64,000 nucleotides of DNA from Crossaster papposus (Eukaryota; Echinodermata; Asteroidea; Velatida; Solasteridae). The stretch lies in the NCBI GenBank assembly GCA_037893245.1, contig JBAIAA010000904.1, positions 372,001-436,000 on the forward strand, given 5' to 3'. A model generated the notes under the pieces. That model worked only from the letters and a program-made list of their open reading frames with translations. It ran no database searches and was not told where the DNA came from. Position numbers and translations under genes: made by a program. Shown piece by piece: positions 31,172 to 43,164 of the stretch (position 1 is the first letter of the stretch; each line of letters begins with the position of its first letter).

Positions 31172-32260
31172 TTTGGCTGCCAAATCTATTAAACTGACCG
31201 GGAAAACCTACATGTTTATTAAAAGTAGTTTCATATTAGCTATTTCTGCAAGTACATTGTACATCAATGTTATGGCTAATACAATGTACTGCCATCATCA
31301 AACACAATACAAAATACATATACATGTATACAAAAATTATTTTGACGATTTGTTAAAGACTGTAAAATAGAAAACAAAAGAAGTCAAACTATGGATCCTT
31401 AATGGAAGCCATATAAAAAGAAATTAGAGAGAAGACTCGTAACCCTCTAAAGATAGATAACTATAATACCATGGTTAATAGTACGAAAGGCATTAGAAAG
31501 GTCTAACAAATATTAAAAGATTACTAAAGGGTGAATTAATATTAGTAGTTACTTTATCAATTAACTGAGAGATAGCGTGCGATGTTGAGTGATGTTCGGT
31601 TAACAAAACTGTATATTAGATATATTATATTACACAGTGTAATAATTTTTTTAAAATAGCGGTACGACTGTAAGTGTATAGTTACAATTGAGATTGGTCC
31701 ATAATAATCAACCAATTTCGAACTAGCAACTCTTGAAGATAGAAGTAACTCTGGCAACTTTCACTTTTGCAGGATTTATTCCTGTTGAGATGGGGAACAT
31801 TCACGATGAGGGGGCTCAAGGCTTAGAAAGTGCACAAGTAATTTTCTTTATTAGTGAACTGTTTATTAGATCACAACCTGTAATATTTTTCTTTGGCAGG
31901 TTATGTACGATATCACTGATTTATTGACTCTTAATTACTTGGGGGAGAAAGGTTAGGATTCGACAAATAAACATACATGTAACACTAACCGTTACATGTG
32001 TTTGGGTGATTTTATCACCGAGGATTTGACCAATCACAGTAAAATAACTATTAAAATGATCAGCTATATGATGCAAATTGTCATAGTTTTACCAATGAGC
32101 CACACGTGTGGATTTTGAAGAAAAAAAAGTTTGAGATAATCGCCTGTGGAGTTTCTCATATAATTATATTAAAACTGCAAATAATACTACTTTGCAACAA
32201 CTTTTGCAGTAAGGAAACCTTCACATGATTCTATGAGAGGTCATTTTTTACATAAACCCA
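31172..32260. repeat. Block C end and spacer, copy in unit 2
   Basis: Parallels 44976-45893 and, more loosely, 15440-15840: TTGGCTGCCAAATCTATTAAACTGACC..., AATACAATGTACTGCCATCATCAAACACAATA, and GTGCACAAGTAATTTTCTTTATTAGTGAACTG. No gene. Confidence 0.7.
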
Positions 32261-32930
32261 GTAATTATAATTAACACAATGGTAATCAGCCTAAATTAAT
32301 TTGTGAAAACGTAAATTCAAGTTTTCCTCAATTGCGGCCCTATCTGTTCAATGTGTTTTTTTCATAATAGAAGGGGCGCACGTGTTTACGCGAGCGCGGC
32401 CGAAAATGTAACAAATTTGTGTGGCTTTTCGTGAAAAAGAAAATACTCTTGACCTACTTTTACGCCTTTCTATGCAATACATTTTGTACACGTTCAAGGG
32501 GCAGTAACGTTTGTCTCTTCGTGAAAATACAAAATGCATTTATAGAGATGGCTGCCCCTTGCACCAATAATGTAACTCAAATAATTAATAATGTTTTGCT
32601 TACAGAAGCATGTGAAAATATTTACAGCGTTTTAAAGTAAAATAGTTAGAGAAAAAAAATTAATAATAAAAAATGTCAAGTTTGACATGTGTGGCTCTTA
32701 ACATAAGTTAAGAGTTTCAGAGAACAATATTTTGTTCGATTTGAATAATTACGATGCAATAAATATCGATGATTGGGCTTTATATTTTGTGTATGATAGA
32801 TTCTTTTATGAATATATATGTGACGTCACACTGCGGGAGCGTTGGTAAGGGATTCCCTTAAGCTTGGTTTCCGGTTTCAGTTAACAATGACCAAACAATG
32901 TACAAATGTAGAACGATATACGATATAAGA
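32261..32930. repeat. Repeat block R, copy in unit 2
   Basis: Same order of words as 13624-14300, up to GACCAAACAATGTACAAATGTAGAACGATATAC. Here the block is interrupted by about 1.2 kb of inserted DNA (32930-34112) before resuming with TAAACTGAACTATTGCCATG. Confidence 0.8.
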
Positions 32931-32956
32931 TATACGATATACAATATACGATATAT

Positions 32957-33419
32957 CATGTGCCTCTGTTTACTATATTTGAATGTGCCCGGTAATATGG
33001 GCACACGTCGTGTTTTACATTAATTTGGTTAACCAGTTCGCGCCGGGATTATTTTTACATCGCCGAGCCGACGGGCGGGATTATTTTTAACGAAACTCGA
33101 TCCGAAGCGTGTTCAGGCCGATAGTGCTGGGTAGCACACCCACGCATTTCCGGCCTTGCGCGCTGCTGACATACATTTCCGAACTTGAACTTGGCGTATT
33201 TATTCGTCATCCGTTTTGAATTTGGGGAAATTTTGGCGTTTATATACGTCATCCGGCGCGAACTGGTTAAGAGGCGACATCAGAGGTCACATAATTCAAA
33301 GGTGGTCTGACCTGTGGCGTCACTCCTCAACCAATTTTTATGCAAAAACACGATGTGTGCGCATTATTGCCGGGCACATTTGAATACAGATGTAAACACG
33401 TGACATTGGAGGGCACATC
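32957..33419. mobile_element. TIR element (ATGTGCC...GGGCACAT) carrying a nested MITE
   Basis: The left end CATGTGCC...TTTGAATGTGCCCGGTAATA is matched in inverse by TATTGCCGGGCACATTTGAA...GGAGGGCACAT on the right, as are ACACGTCGTGTTTTACAT and its inverse GCAAAAACACGATGTGTG. It lies in block R where sister units have no insert. A shorter TTAA-flanked element (33029-33270) sits in its middle. No coding sequence; superfamily not assigned. Confidence 0.7.
33029..33270. mobile_element. piggyBac-like MITE nested inside the 32957-33419 element
   Basis: Starts TTAACCAGTTCGCGCCGG and ends with its exact inverse CCGGCGCGAACTGGTTAA, 242 bp including both TTAA. TTAA followed by CC-rich termini is the usual form of piggyBac-type nonautonomous elements. 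The interior has GATTATTTTTA twice (33047 and 33080). No gene. Confidence 0.8.
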
Positions 33420-33942
33420 ATCTATACAACATTAATAAATACATAGGAGAGTTGCTGGCTTCTGATTGGTCGAGACTCGATCACGCGGAGTGGATTATCA
33501 GGTAGTAATATCATGGGTTTCAAGAAGAAGCGAATAAATGTTCCCTGAACCAGCATATATCAAGCATCATGTAAGCCAATGATTGGCCGAATGCAACAGT
33601 TCTACGGTAACTTGTAACAAGGACGCGTCAAATCTTGATACTGCGCGCTATAAATGTACGCGTAGAATGTTTGTATCTATACGCGCTGCATTTTTCAAAA
33701 TGCGCGTGTCGTCTGTTAACGCGAGGGCGTTGCTATGCACGGTGGGCATCAGTGGTCAGCTAGTCTGGTCTCAAAGTATGGGTTATAATAACAACACATA
33801 TTGAAAAGACAGGGTACCATGCATAAGCTAAAACATGGCCCCTAAACATGAACACAAAACGCTGGAAATATCGCCGAAAGAAAAGTCACCGTAAAATTTG
33901 GAGCATTTTCACAATTGTTCTCGTTAAAAAGGTATTTATTAA
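33420..33942. other. Unmatched insert sequence near TRIM copy 2
   Basis: About 520 bases absent from the sister units. It has CpG-rich words (ACGCGTCAAATC, CTATACGCGCTGCATTTTTC) and no convincing gene. It may belong to a further mobile element whose ends I could not find. Confidence 0.4.
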
Positions 33943-34109
33943 AGGTAATAACAGTGCGAGGACCCGGTTATTACTGCGTTATAATGACCGGGTTGGGGGA
34001 TGACCGCTGGTAATGGACCTCGCCTTCAACTCGATCCTTTACCAGTGGTCATCCCCCAACCCGGTCATTATTACGCAGTAATAACCGGGTCCTCGCACTG
34101 TTATTACCT
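33943..34109. mobile_element. Near-perfect hairpin MITE, 167 bp
   Basis: AGGTAATAACAGTGCGAGGA... and ...TCCTCGCACTGTTATTACCT are exact inverses and complementarity continues to a short loop near 34015-34035 (CCTCGCCTTCAACTCGATCC). The two arms match almost base for base. It is absent from the same place in copy 1 (16188), copy 4 and copy 3. Confidence 0.85.
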
Positions 34110-34175
34110 AAGTAAACTGAACTATTGCCATGTCATTGGTGATTAGAAACGGACATGACTGATTACAATGTCACG

Positions 34176-36931
34176 TCACACCTGGTGATACATCTTGACT
34201 GAGTAGTAGTCAGCCACTGCCAGCTGCCCATCTGATGTGAATGTGATTCCGCAGGGAGAGTACAGACCCTGTGCAATGCACTTGAGAAATCCACCTTGAG
34301 GGTCATAGTGGTGGATATGACCCATGTTATCATAATTATGCATTGCAACATAGATACCTGAGCTATCAGTGTACACACCGCGGCAGCTCTGTACTGGTTG
34401 ACCATTGATGGTGGGTTTGATGACGCGCTGTGTAGTACCACTGCCATCAGCAACATTTACTGTCTGTGACTCTGAACTGATAACAATTATATCATTGCTG
34501 TCTACAGCCAGAAAGTAAGGTGCTACCTTGACTGGTATGGTACGTAGGAGCTCACCATCAGTGGGCCTGTGTTCAGTCAACACCAGCCTCTTGACATCAC
34601 CTACTACGATGGTACCATCATTCTTGACAGCTACACTGCAGAGGTCAACTGCGGTCTTACTAACCTCACTCGGTGGCACTGTTGGGAACTCAAAGGCCAG
34701 CGTGTTGTCGCTGTTGAACACCTTCACATGGGATTCGCCTCCCTCGACGACCACCAAACGATTGTTGGTGCGTGTAGATGCGATGTGGAGTGGATCTGTA
34801 GGAGTCGCGATGTCAAAACAAACGATCATTATGCATTTATTGCACAATCCTTACAACACAGACATTCTTGAAAGAGTAAAAACTGCAGTGGAAAAATGTC
34901 TGTCAAAGAATACATTGTTAAGATGTGTACATGTTTGAGAAATCACCGCGTCTTATAATTCATCTTGCATGATCTTGTTATGTTTGGTGTTTATTTATGC
35001 CCCAGATGATGGGGCATGAACTGCTTCACCGTGATTTATCTTTCTGTTTGAATAATATGCTATATAGAATTTTAAGAAAGGTCTTCCTTGCATATGATAA
35101 ACATATGATAAACATATACACTGCAAAAACTGTGTTTAGCATGTGAACACTTTGTTGAAAGCTTTATTACTATAAAGTGCAATAAAGTGTTTACATGCTA
35201 AACTTGTTTAGCATGAAGATAGATACTGTAGTGTTTAGTCATTAAACATCCATGTTTAGAAATTGGACACGGGTGTTTAGCTGCTAAACATGTTAAATGT
35301 TAGCAAAACAAATCTGTTTACTCAGTAAACACAGGTTTTGAAGTGTAAACCCGCGTATACTGATGATTACGCGAAAATATTTATTTCATCAAATTCACAG
35401 TATTTATGTTGTTGTTCAGGCAACTATCAGATGTTTTTTTCTTGGACTTTGAAATTTTGTTTTTATGGAATAGGCCTATACATTGAGATTAAAAAACCTT
35501 TCCGTGTCATGAATATTAACTTATTCAATAGATCATTATTCTGTTTCAAATTTACAGAGAATATTACTAGTGAAGAGCGAAGGGGAATTTGTTCAAGTGC
35601 ATCATTTCGCAGATGGCAAGTAATTTTAACTTACATCCTTGCATCGGGATTGTGCTTTTCTGGTTTCCATCGATGCTGCAGATCACAACTCGTTTGTTGT
35701 TGCAGTCAGTCACTGCAATCTCATCAGATTGACGAGCAGCAATGCTCCAAGCCCCATTGAACTCTCCTGGACCGCTTCCCTCTCTACCAAACTCCCCACA
35801 CAGCTCCCACTTGCCTTTCATCACCACCTTACCCAGATTAATGTCACCAATCCCCCCACTCTGCTTGAACTTCAGAAATGCCAGCCTGTCATCAACTCTA
35901 GGAATAGCCTGACCGGCCAACCGTTTCAAGTCTTTGCTGATTGAAGGATAGAGTGACAGGAAGTCACTATCCGATGCAGTCCTTGTCACCTCTCTAGCTG
36001 TATCTAGTGAAAACTGAAACCTCTCCACAGTCAAGCTCGCGGTTTTCTCACATTCTTCAAGTTTCCGCTCACGATCCGTTTGGATGTTTTTGATGTCGTC
36101 AAGAATGCGATTTTCTTCGGCCGTGATCTCTGCTCGTATCTTAGCTGCTCTGTCTTGCACTTCTCGAGTGACCCTCCTGAGTGTGAGACTCAAATCTTCC
36201 TTCAGTCGTAAGACTTTTTCTTGTGATTCTTGGATTTCCTTTATTGAGTTTTCAAGTGGATGAAACAGTTCAGCCAACGATTGCTTGTAATTGGATGCTG
36301 CCTCGTATCCCTCAATGTACGAGTGTTCTGGTTTGCAGTGGTTTACGACCGTACAGTCTCGGCAGATGAGTATTTCACACGTAGTACAAAAGAACCTTGC
36401 TGCTTCGCCCGCATGGATCGGACATTTTGGATGTTGTTTCTGATGTTTCTTTGTCAGTGTAACCTTTCCCTCACGAATGTCTTTCAGTGGAGTCACCTTG
36501 TGGTTAGATGTTGCTGCGAATCGAAGATGCATTTTACTACAGGCTGAGCACACATTCTGGTCGCAGTCCAGACATCTATGCGTTGCCTCATTGGCTTCCT
36601 CACAAATACCACACAAAATACCAGCATCACCCAAGCTCACTACCTTCTCCTGAAGTACAATCTCCTCAACCAAACCAATTAGATGAAAGTTGGTTTTCAG
36701 ACCCTGCACGCCTGCCTCTGGAAGCTTCGTCTCCTGTCGACACACGGGGCAAGGAATCTCCGTACAGCCCTGGTGCTTCATGCTGTGGTATTTCAGCAGA
36801 CATTGCTCACAGAAACTGTGCAGGCATTCTAGTATTTTAGGGCATTCGTATCTCTCGTGACATATGCAGCACTCCAGATGCTGTCTGCTAATTGTCTTTA
36901 GAGCTAAACTTATCGCAGGTCCAGTCGCCAT
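34176..36931 (-). CDS. TRIM-NHL protein, copy 2 (two coding exons, 638 aa)
   Basis: Minus strand: exon 1 36931-35635 (1297 bp), intron 35634-34796 (GTAAGT...TACAG), exon 2 34795-34176 (620 bp). Exon lengths equal those of copy 1 exactly and the split codon joins in frame (Tyr instead of Arg). RING, two B-boxes, coiled coil and NHL strands are all present with zinc ligands intact. Scattered replacements relative to copy 1 include QGRYER to HERYEC in the RING and HRMPEHSYI to HCKPEHSYI in B-box 2. No stop or frameshift. Presumed E3 ubiquitin ligase with an NHL binding platform; target unknown. The 5' leader again has a pyrimidine tract and CAG ten bases before the ATG. Its 3' side is heavily invaded by MITEs but the coding end is untouched. 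Confidence 0.9.
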
Positions 36932-38674
36932 TTTGTTTTGTCTGGAAAAAAAAAAAAAAATGTGTTCATGTGTTTAATAATAGGTACCGACAGCCAGAGC
37001 TATAGATGTGAATTTAAAAGAAGTGCAAAATCACCCTCTTACCAAAACTGCACATCATCTTTAAACTATCAGTATCATCACTTTTTTCACCATTTGTCAA
37101 TCCAATCCGTTATGGAAAATGCTGAGAATTTATAAGTAACTTACATCCTAACTTGAAAGCCATGCAAGTTGTTACAAAAAAAACATTAAACCAAATTCCA
37201 TACATAGTATTCAGGGAATTAAGATGTGGTTCGAGGTCATGTATCATGCACGTTTGACCTTTGATTTTCTCCGCTGGTGTTAGAGTCCATAGCAGGCATC
37301 AATGGGAAGACAGTCTAGATGATAAATTGAGGAAGTACATCGTTTGGCGAAATTATTTGAGCACAATCGATGTGTAACTCAAGATACAGGGTGTGGTCAT
37401 GCCAGTATTGCCACAAGTTGTCACAAAATGTGTTCATCACGAAATGTACAGATATGCAATAAACTAACTACAGCTGCAGTACAGCTAGCTACTATCAAAT
37501 GAAGTATTACATTAACCCTAACCCTATACTTTTTACTACTAGTAGTAAAACGTAGTATGCAGTACTCTCACTGACTTGTGTGCAATGCCTGTAGTAATTT
37601 TTAGCATTTGGTACTTCACCCCTAATTGCACTCGTAGTACTTTTATAGCATTTGGTCCCCTTTGCTTGCTGAGTGTGCATGTGTAGTATGCTGTGTATAG
37701 GGTGATCTAAACTCTACAGCAAAAATTGTCCTTTGGGACACAGCAATGAGTCAAGGCTGGACTACTGCATTTTTTGCCAGGTAAGTATTACTGACCTGTA
37801 GTGCCACTGTTACTATTTTGAAGTTGGTAGTATCTGTACTCTGTCAGTACACACCCAATCATCAGTCACGGATGCGCTACCGGTACCGAAACTCACGTAA
37901 GAATAGACAAAGTACGTAGGATTGCGGTCACATATGACGTAAGAATAGCCACGGTGTAACTTTGAGCATTTTTACACTGATTGGTTGCGGTCCTAAAATA
38001 CCCCGGTAATATTCACCGACAACCCACCCAAAACGTAATCTATATTGACAAAAAGGTATAGAAAATACTAAGTACACAAGCACACACGATACAAATGATT
38101 GTGCTTGACTTGATGAGCCTGGGCCTGGCTGGGATGGGTTATTACATTTCTTTTGTGAAAATGAAATTTGTTTTTACGCCAAAAATATACCTCTATTTTG
38201 AGATATATATTCTCTAATCCAAAAAACAGCGTCAGGTTGCACAATTCTTTTTCATTTTCTAATTGACCGATAATATTATCTTTGCTCACTTTTTGTTATA
38301 GGTCCTTTCACTCAGTCCTCGAACTCGAAGCAACACGGAAGTACATGTACTTTAATAAAGGTAAATCATTAATGGACAACAACAAAGTCGACAATGAATG
38401 CAACATGACGAAGAGCGCCCTCAAGGCAACACGCCCAGCGTTCTGACTCTGGCCGTTTTCCAAGCCCAATAGGCTTCATCTGGCTCTGATACCGGTACCA
38501 TTGACGAATTACATATACTGCATAAACAAAGCCAAAACGGGAACGAAGCTCGGGCTTGGAAAACGGCAAAAGCTTTTTTCCAATGGCCACGGTATACCTG
38601 ATGAGGCATTAGGATGATCGCAACCAGCGCGAGGGCGAGGCGCCGCGGTGTTATTAATACTAGGGTTAAATATG
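36932..38674. repeat. 5' flank of TRIM copy 2
   Basis: Parallels 19087-20850 with local gains, notably about 350 extra bases at 37510-37870 containing ACTACTAGTAGTAAAACGTAGTAT-like TAGTA words. Contains the putative 5' UTR donor (about 37143). Beyond 38600 the sequence is GC-rich (CAGCGCGAGGGCGAGGCGCC), as at 22265. No gene accepted. Confidence 0.6.
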
Positions 38675-39966
38675 CAGCCGCGGATCCAGGGGGGGGGGGG
38701 GGGGGGGGGGGCCGCGGGGGCACGTGCCCCCTAGGTAAAATGAGTTTTAAAAAAAACGGGGTGTGGGGGAAAAGAGGGGGAGGTGAGAGAAAAGGAAGGA
38801 AGGAGAATCGGATCGGAGGATCTGCTGTGTCTATTTTGGGGCATAATATAATACTGACAAAAAAGGGTTATCAATCCACGGAACCCCAGTTTGCGACACG
38901 CACCCGTTTAATTTCTCCATGCACAAGAAGCTCTCTTAGGGTCTCTACTCGCAGCGGGAGAGCGAGGTTGGTGTTATCCGCAGAAGACAACCTGAACCCG
39001 CAACCCGCCTGGCGCGCATCCAGCTGCTCGTTGGTATCATCAGGGGTGGCTCCGTTAACCAACGTATGATACTCGCACTACCTGGCATCGAGGACATGGT
39101 GGACATGTGGTCATTGAATTGGCAGTACTGTCCCCTTCATTGCCAATAAGGCTACCCTTTTATTGCAGTATGGATGAATGTTTATGTTGTTAATGACCTT
39201 GTGTAAGAATGTTAGTTAGTGGGTTGGTTTGTTCACGGAGCTATGGTTTGTCCAACCCAAGCTAGGACATTGTCCGAAATCTTTTTGGCGACATTTTTGC
39301 TATATAATATTTAAATATATTCTCGCATTTTCCAGTTTTGGGTGTGACCCACATTCATATATAAACTTATATATCTTTATAATCTCCATAATTCTGCATT
39401 TTATCTCCATATAATCTTGAAAACTTGTCAGAGTAAAGAGGACAGGAATCGCCTCAAATTGCACCACAAAGCCCTTAAGCGGGCCCCGGAACCCACGTCG
39501 TAAAGGCCCCACGCTCACATTTTTCAATTTGGGGGGTGCCCCACAATCACCAATAAATGTATGTGTAATATATATTTATATATATTCTCTATTATAATCT
39601 CCATAATTCTCGAAATCGCCTCAGATTGTACCACAAAGCATATCGAGTCTATTTTAGACCGCACGCTTCGCGCGCATTTTTCAGTTTTGGGTGTGCCCCA
39701 CATTCATATATAAATTAGTATATATTTATTTGTTATATTCTCCATTAAAATCTCCATAATTCTCCATTTTATCTCCATATCTTTTGTATAACTTTTGCTA
39801 AAAACAATCACAGGAAAGAGGCCGGGAATCGCCACAGATTGCACCACAATGCATATAGAATCCAAAACTTTCCCGCACCCACGCCTTAAGGGCTTCGCGC
39901 TTTGCGCTCGCATTTTCCAGTTCGGTGTGTGCCCCCCGTCTAAAAACAATCCTAGATCCGCGTCTG
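38675..39966. mobile_element. hAT-like nonautonomous element, 1.29 kb, with 5-bp target duplication
   Basis: Begins CAGCCGCGGATCCAGGG and ends with the near inverse ...CAATCCTAGATCCGCGTCTG. ATATG flanks both sides (38670-38674 and 39967-39971). In TRIM unit 1 the corresponding sequence reads straight through (GGGTTTATCGGGTGCACTAC), supporting an insertion. CAG...GCGGATC termini recall hAT elements; 5-bp duplications are known in one hAT subgroup, while most hATs make 8 bp. The right half has about three tandem copies of a roughly 180-300 bp unit (CATTTTCCAGTTTTGGGTGTG, CTCCATAATTCT, GAATCGCC, TTGCACCACAA). No transposase frame. Confidence 0.75.
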
Positions 39967-39971
39967 ATATG

Positions 39972-40690
39972 GGTGCACTGGCACTGATTGTGTGGGCACG
40001 ATCTATCACTAATTAACTACATTTTATCATTGTCGCACATAAAAGGGCCATTATAGACTGCACTCGTTCACAACCACACAACTCACTAAAGAGTATAAAT
40101 AGTGGTGTTACTTCAAACTATCTTAGTATTGCCTTTTCGCAATGCAAACCTAAATCTAAACTGATTATGACATCCATGAATATAATTTTTAATACACGTT
40201 CTAAAATTAATCTTATGTTCCTTACACTACCTCCATGCTTACACTCTTTGTAATTTCCCTGTCATGGTCTTTAGAACCTGAGCCTATAGACACATCTTTA
40301 AGAACAAAGTCGTCTGTGGGCTCCTTCCGTCAAATCTGCTTACAATAAAGAAATATCTCATCTCGTGTTGCGTACCGTAGTTTCTTCCCCATTGTCTTAA
40401 TTATGTTGTCTTGCCTCTTCCGCAATTATTTTTGTCCTTTTTATTTTAATATTTTCTTATTTGCTTATTTCTTGTCTGTTTTTTTTATTCCTTGATAGTC
40501 ATATTTCCCCCTCCATTGATTTTGTTGTGTTAGTCATTGTCTTGTTTGTTTGTTTGTTTGTTGGGGTGTTGGGGTGTTTGTATGAAAACACGTTTCCTAA
40601 AATGTATTTACTTTACCTGCACAGGGTCCTTGAAAAACGGATTTGTTCCTTTGATGAGCCGTATACCCAGCACAATAGTAGAGGGAGAAC
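39972..40690. repeat. Repeat block P, copy 2
   Basis: Same sequence as 22300-22990 (TGATTGTGTGGGCACGATCTATCACTAATTAAC, CACTCGTTCACAACCACACAACTCAC), with a poly(C) run at its end (40693-40712) as in copy 1. Open frames here are repeat-derived. Confidence 0.8.
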
Positions 40691-40739
40691 CTCCCCCCCC
40701 CCCCCCCCCCCCACACACTCCTCTTCCTCTCTTGCCCCT

Positions 40740-42451
40740 ATATCCTATACACACACCCCCTATATATTTCAAAGGAATGACTGAGATTTCGACTATTTTC
40801 AAACACTTCCCTCAATTTTTTTTAATTGAGTTACACCTCATATTTTGTTTGGCAATACTGTTACACATTCCGTGAATGCTGTTGTCAGTCAGTAGTCTGG
40901 TTTCCTAACCTGCATCTATCAATTGCAGCTTTGTTTTGTCTGAATGAAGTCAAGGAACAGCATTAAGGTTCTTGGTTTTTGGCCCAGCATCTATTCACGC
41001 AAAACTTAAAAAATTGATCTCTGTCACAATATTTACCATAAATAAAAACTATATTTCAAACCCATACAATTTAGAAAATTACAACAAAAGCAAATGGTGT
41101 ATACTACCTTCCAATCATGTAACTTTGAAACCTAGAGGAGTACATTCAGAAATTCAAAAAATCTCTATAAAGCCAAAAACACGGTATATAGTATATATAT
41201 ATTTCTCTATCTATTTGCCTTATTTTATAAAAGCAAATCTTCCAGAAGGAACTATATCAATACCATTGGAGAACTAACCTACTGGGCGAAATGTTCATGT
41301 AAAATCTTAGTATACAGCAATAACAATCATTGAAAACGAGGCATTTTTTCATCTATCGCCACCACGACATTATTCAACAGTGTACCCCATAGATCTTGCT
41401 ACATCATCACTCGCACACTATTATAAAATACAAGAAAATCCGAACAAATAATAAATTTTCACTCGATTATTTGGTGTTAAACGTCGCAGTTTTAGTAAAA
41501 TATTTATCCATTTTGTGTGTAAAATAACATTAAAATTATCATAATAATGTAATATAGGTTTTCCCGACCAATTTCGAAAAGAGTAGCGTTCCAATTCATC
41601 TCGACTGACGTTCCGTGGTACCTATTAGATTTTAGACGTTCAAATTCGACGTTTCATACCAGACATAGGCCTATTCATGTTTTACTCATCCTACGTTAAA
41701 TTTTTGGCATTTGGTTTAAGTGGTCATTTGATTTAGCAGTCGGTTTGGTAAAAGCTTATTTGCATAAGATCCATATTCGTCTATTCGTTTTTATTTGCGC
41801 TCATTCTATTTAGCACTTTCTGCATCCAAAATATAGGTTTTCCCGGACGATATCGCAAAATGTGCACATAAATGTGTAACTGGTGCATTCGTTTTCGGGC
41901 GAAATAGTATGGACGTTTACATTCCCGTTTTCTATTTAACAATAGATAATTCGTTTTTGCATAATGGTGCATCCAGTGCACTGAATTTAGTATATTGATA
42001 GTTCATTTTAGCGCCAATTTGAATGCACACCCGCAATCATGTTTTCCTTCTAATTTATCAACATTCAATTTCGCTAATTGAGCAGCCGATTTTCTACGCA
42101 TTTGTATGCCTGGTCAAGCATTGGAATCCATGTGTGTTATCAGAAGTAACATATGGGGAATTAAACCATGCAGGTGGTCTCGTCTTTGAAACTACCAAAT
42201 AAATCTATATTAACCACTAAGTGGAAGAAAAAAACTTTCTTTGCCCAGCATTTGCTACAATCGCATCATATAGCTAGATTTTACTTTATGCCCCCTAAAA
42301 TTTTCCAATAAGGGCTGCAAGAGGGAGATACAGATGGGTCTCGAACGTTGATCGAAATCGTCTCATCGATGCCTTTGAGGCTGACGACGCGGACTACTTA
42401 GATAGCAAATAGACTGGACATCAACCACTCATGTCTTGGTGGACAGTTCAT
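40740..42451. repeat. Duplicated AT-rich block B, copy 2, with fossil helix-turn-helix
   Basis: Parallels 23030-24780, ending with the third helix-turn-helix relic (GGGAGATACAGATGGGTCTC... at 42323, stops in frame). After TGGTGGACAGTTCATTAA the sequence passes directly into the 45-bp minisatellite, whereas in unit 1 about 1.8 kb lies between. Confidence 0.8.
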
Positions 42452-42720
42452 TAAAGGGGACCAAGAGCTCACAAGAGACGATAGCCCGTCCGCTTATGAA
42501 GGGGACCAGGAGCGCATAAGAGACGATAGCTCATCCGCTTATGAAGGGGACCTAAGAGCTCATTAGAAACAATAGCTCGCGCGCCTGCTTATGAAGGGGA
42601 CCAAGAGCTCATAAGAGACAATACCTCGCGCGCCCGCTTATGAAGGGGACCAGGAACTCATAAGAGACGATAGCTCGCGCGCCCGCTTATGAAGGGGACC
42701 AAGAGCTCATACGAGACGAT
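42452..42720. repeat. 45-bp minisatellite, short array (six units)
   Basis: Same unit as 26590-27924 (CGCTTATGAAGGGGACCAAG, AGCTCATAAGAGACGATAG), only about six copies, followed by the same acidic-tail frame (FLAEIEEWVDEIEEWID, 42721-42798). The copy number difference between paralogues (about 28 against 6) shows length change after duplication. Confidence 0.9.
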
Positions 42721-43164
42721 ACCTTCCTAGCTGAAATTGAAGAATGGGTTGATGAAATTGAAGAATGGATTGATGAAAATAATTGTGAAAAGAAATGAAA
42801 ACCAACTACTGAAGGCGCGTTTGGCGTTTCATAATAGCCCGTCCTCTTCACGATCATGAAGAGGACCAAGAGCTCTTTTAGAGTATTTTGAGTTACTTAA
42901 TTATTTTATTTAATTAATAGGTAAAAGTAATTGTGAGATTTGTTTAATCCAGAAGTAAAAGTATTGATAAGCATTAATAAGTAATCCAACTTGAGTAATT
43001 TATTCGATAAATGTTTTCCTTTTTTTCCTAGACTAAAAACACCCAAAAAGTAAAAAAATATTAAAGGCTAAAGGAATATTATATTGGTAAATGTGAATAT
43101 ATAGTTAATTGTGAATAAATTGTAATATTTTTAATATAGTAAATAAACTTGAATGTTTTTGCCC

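Noticed and set aside
37510..37530. Telomere-like TTAACCCTAACCC
   Set aside because: Only about two units, inside the TRIM flank; no array.
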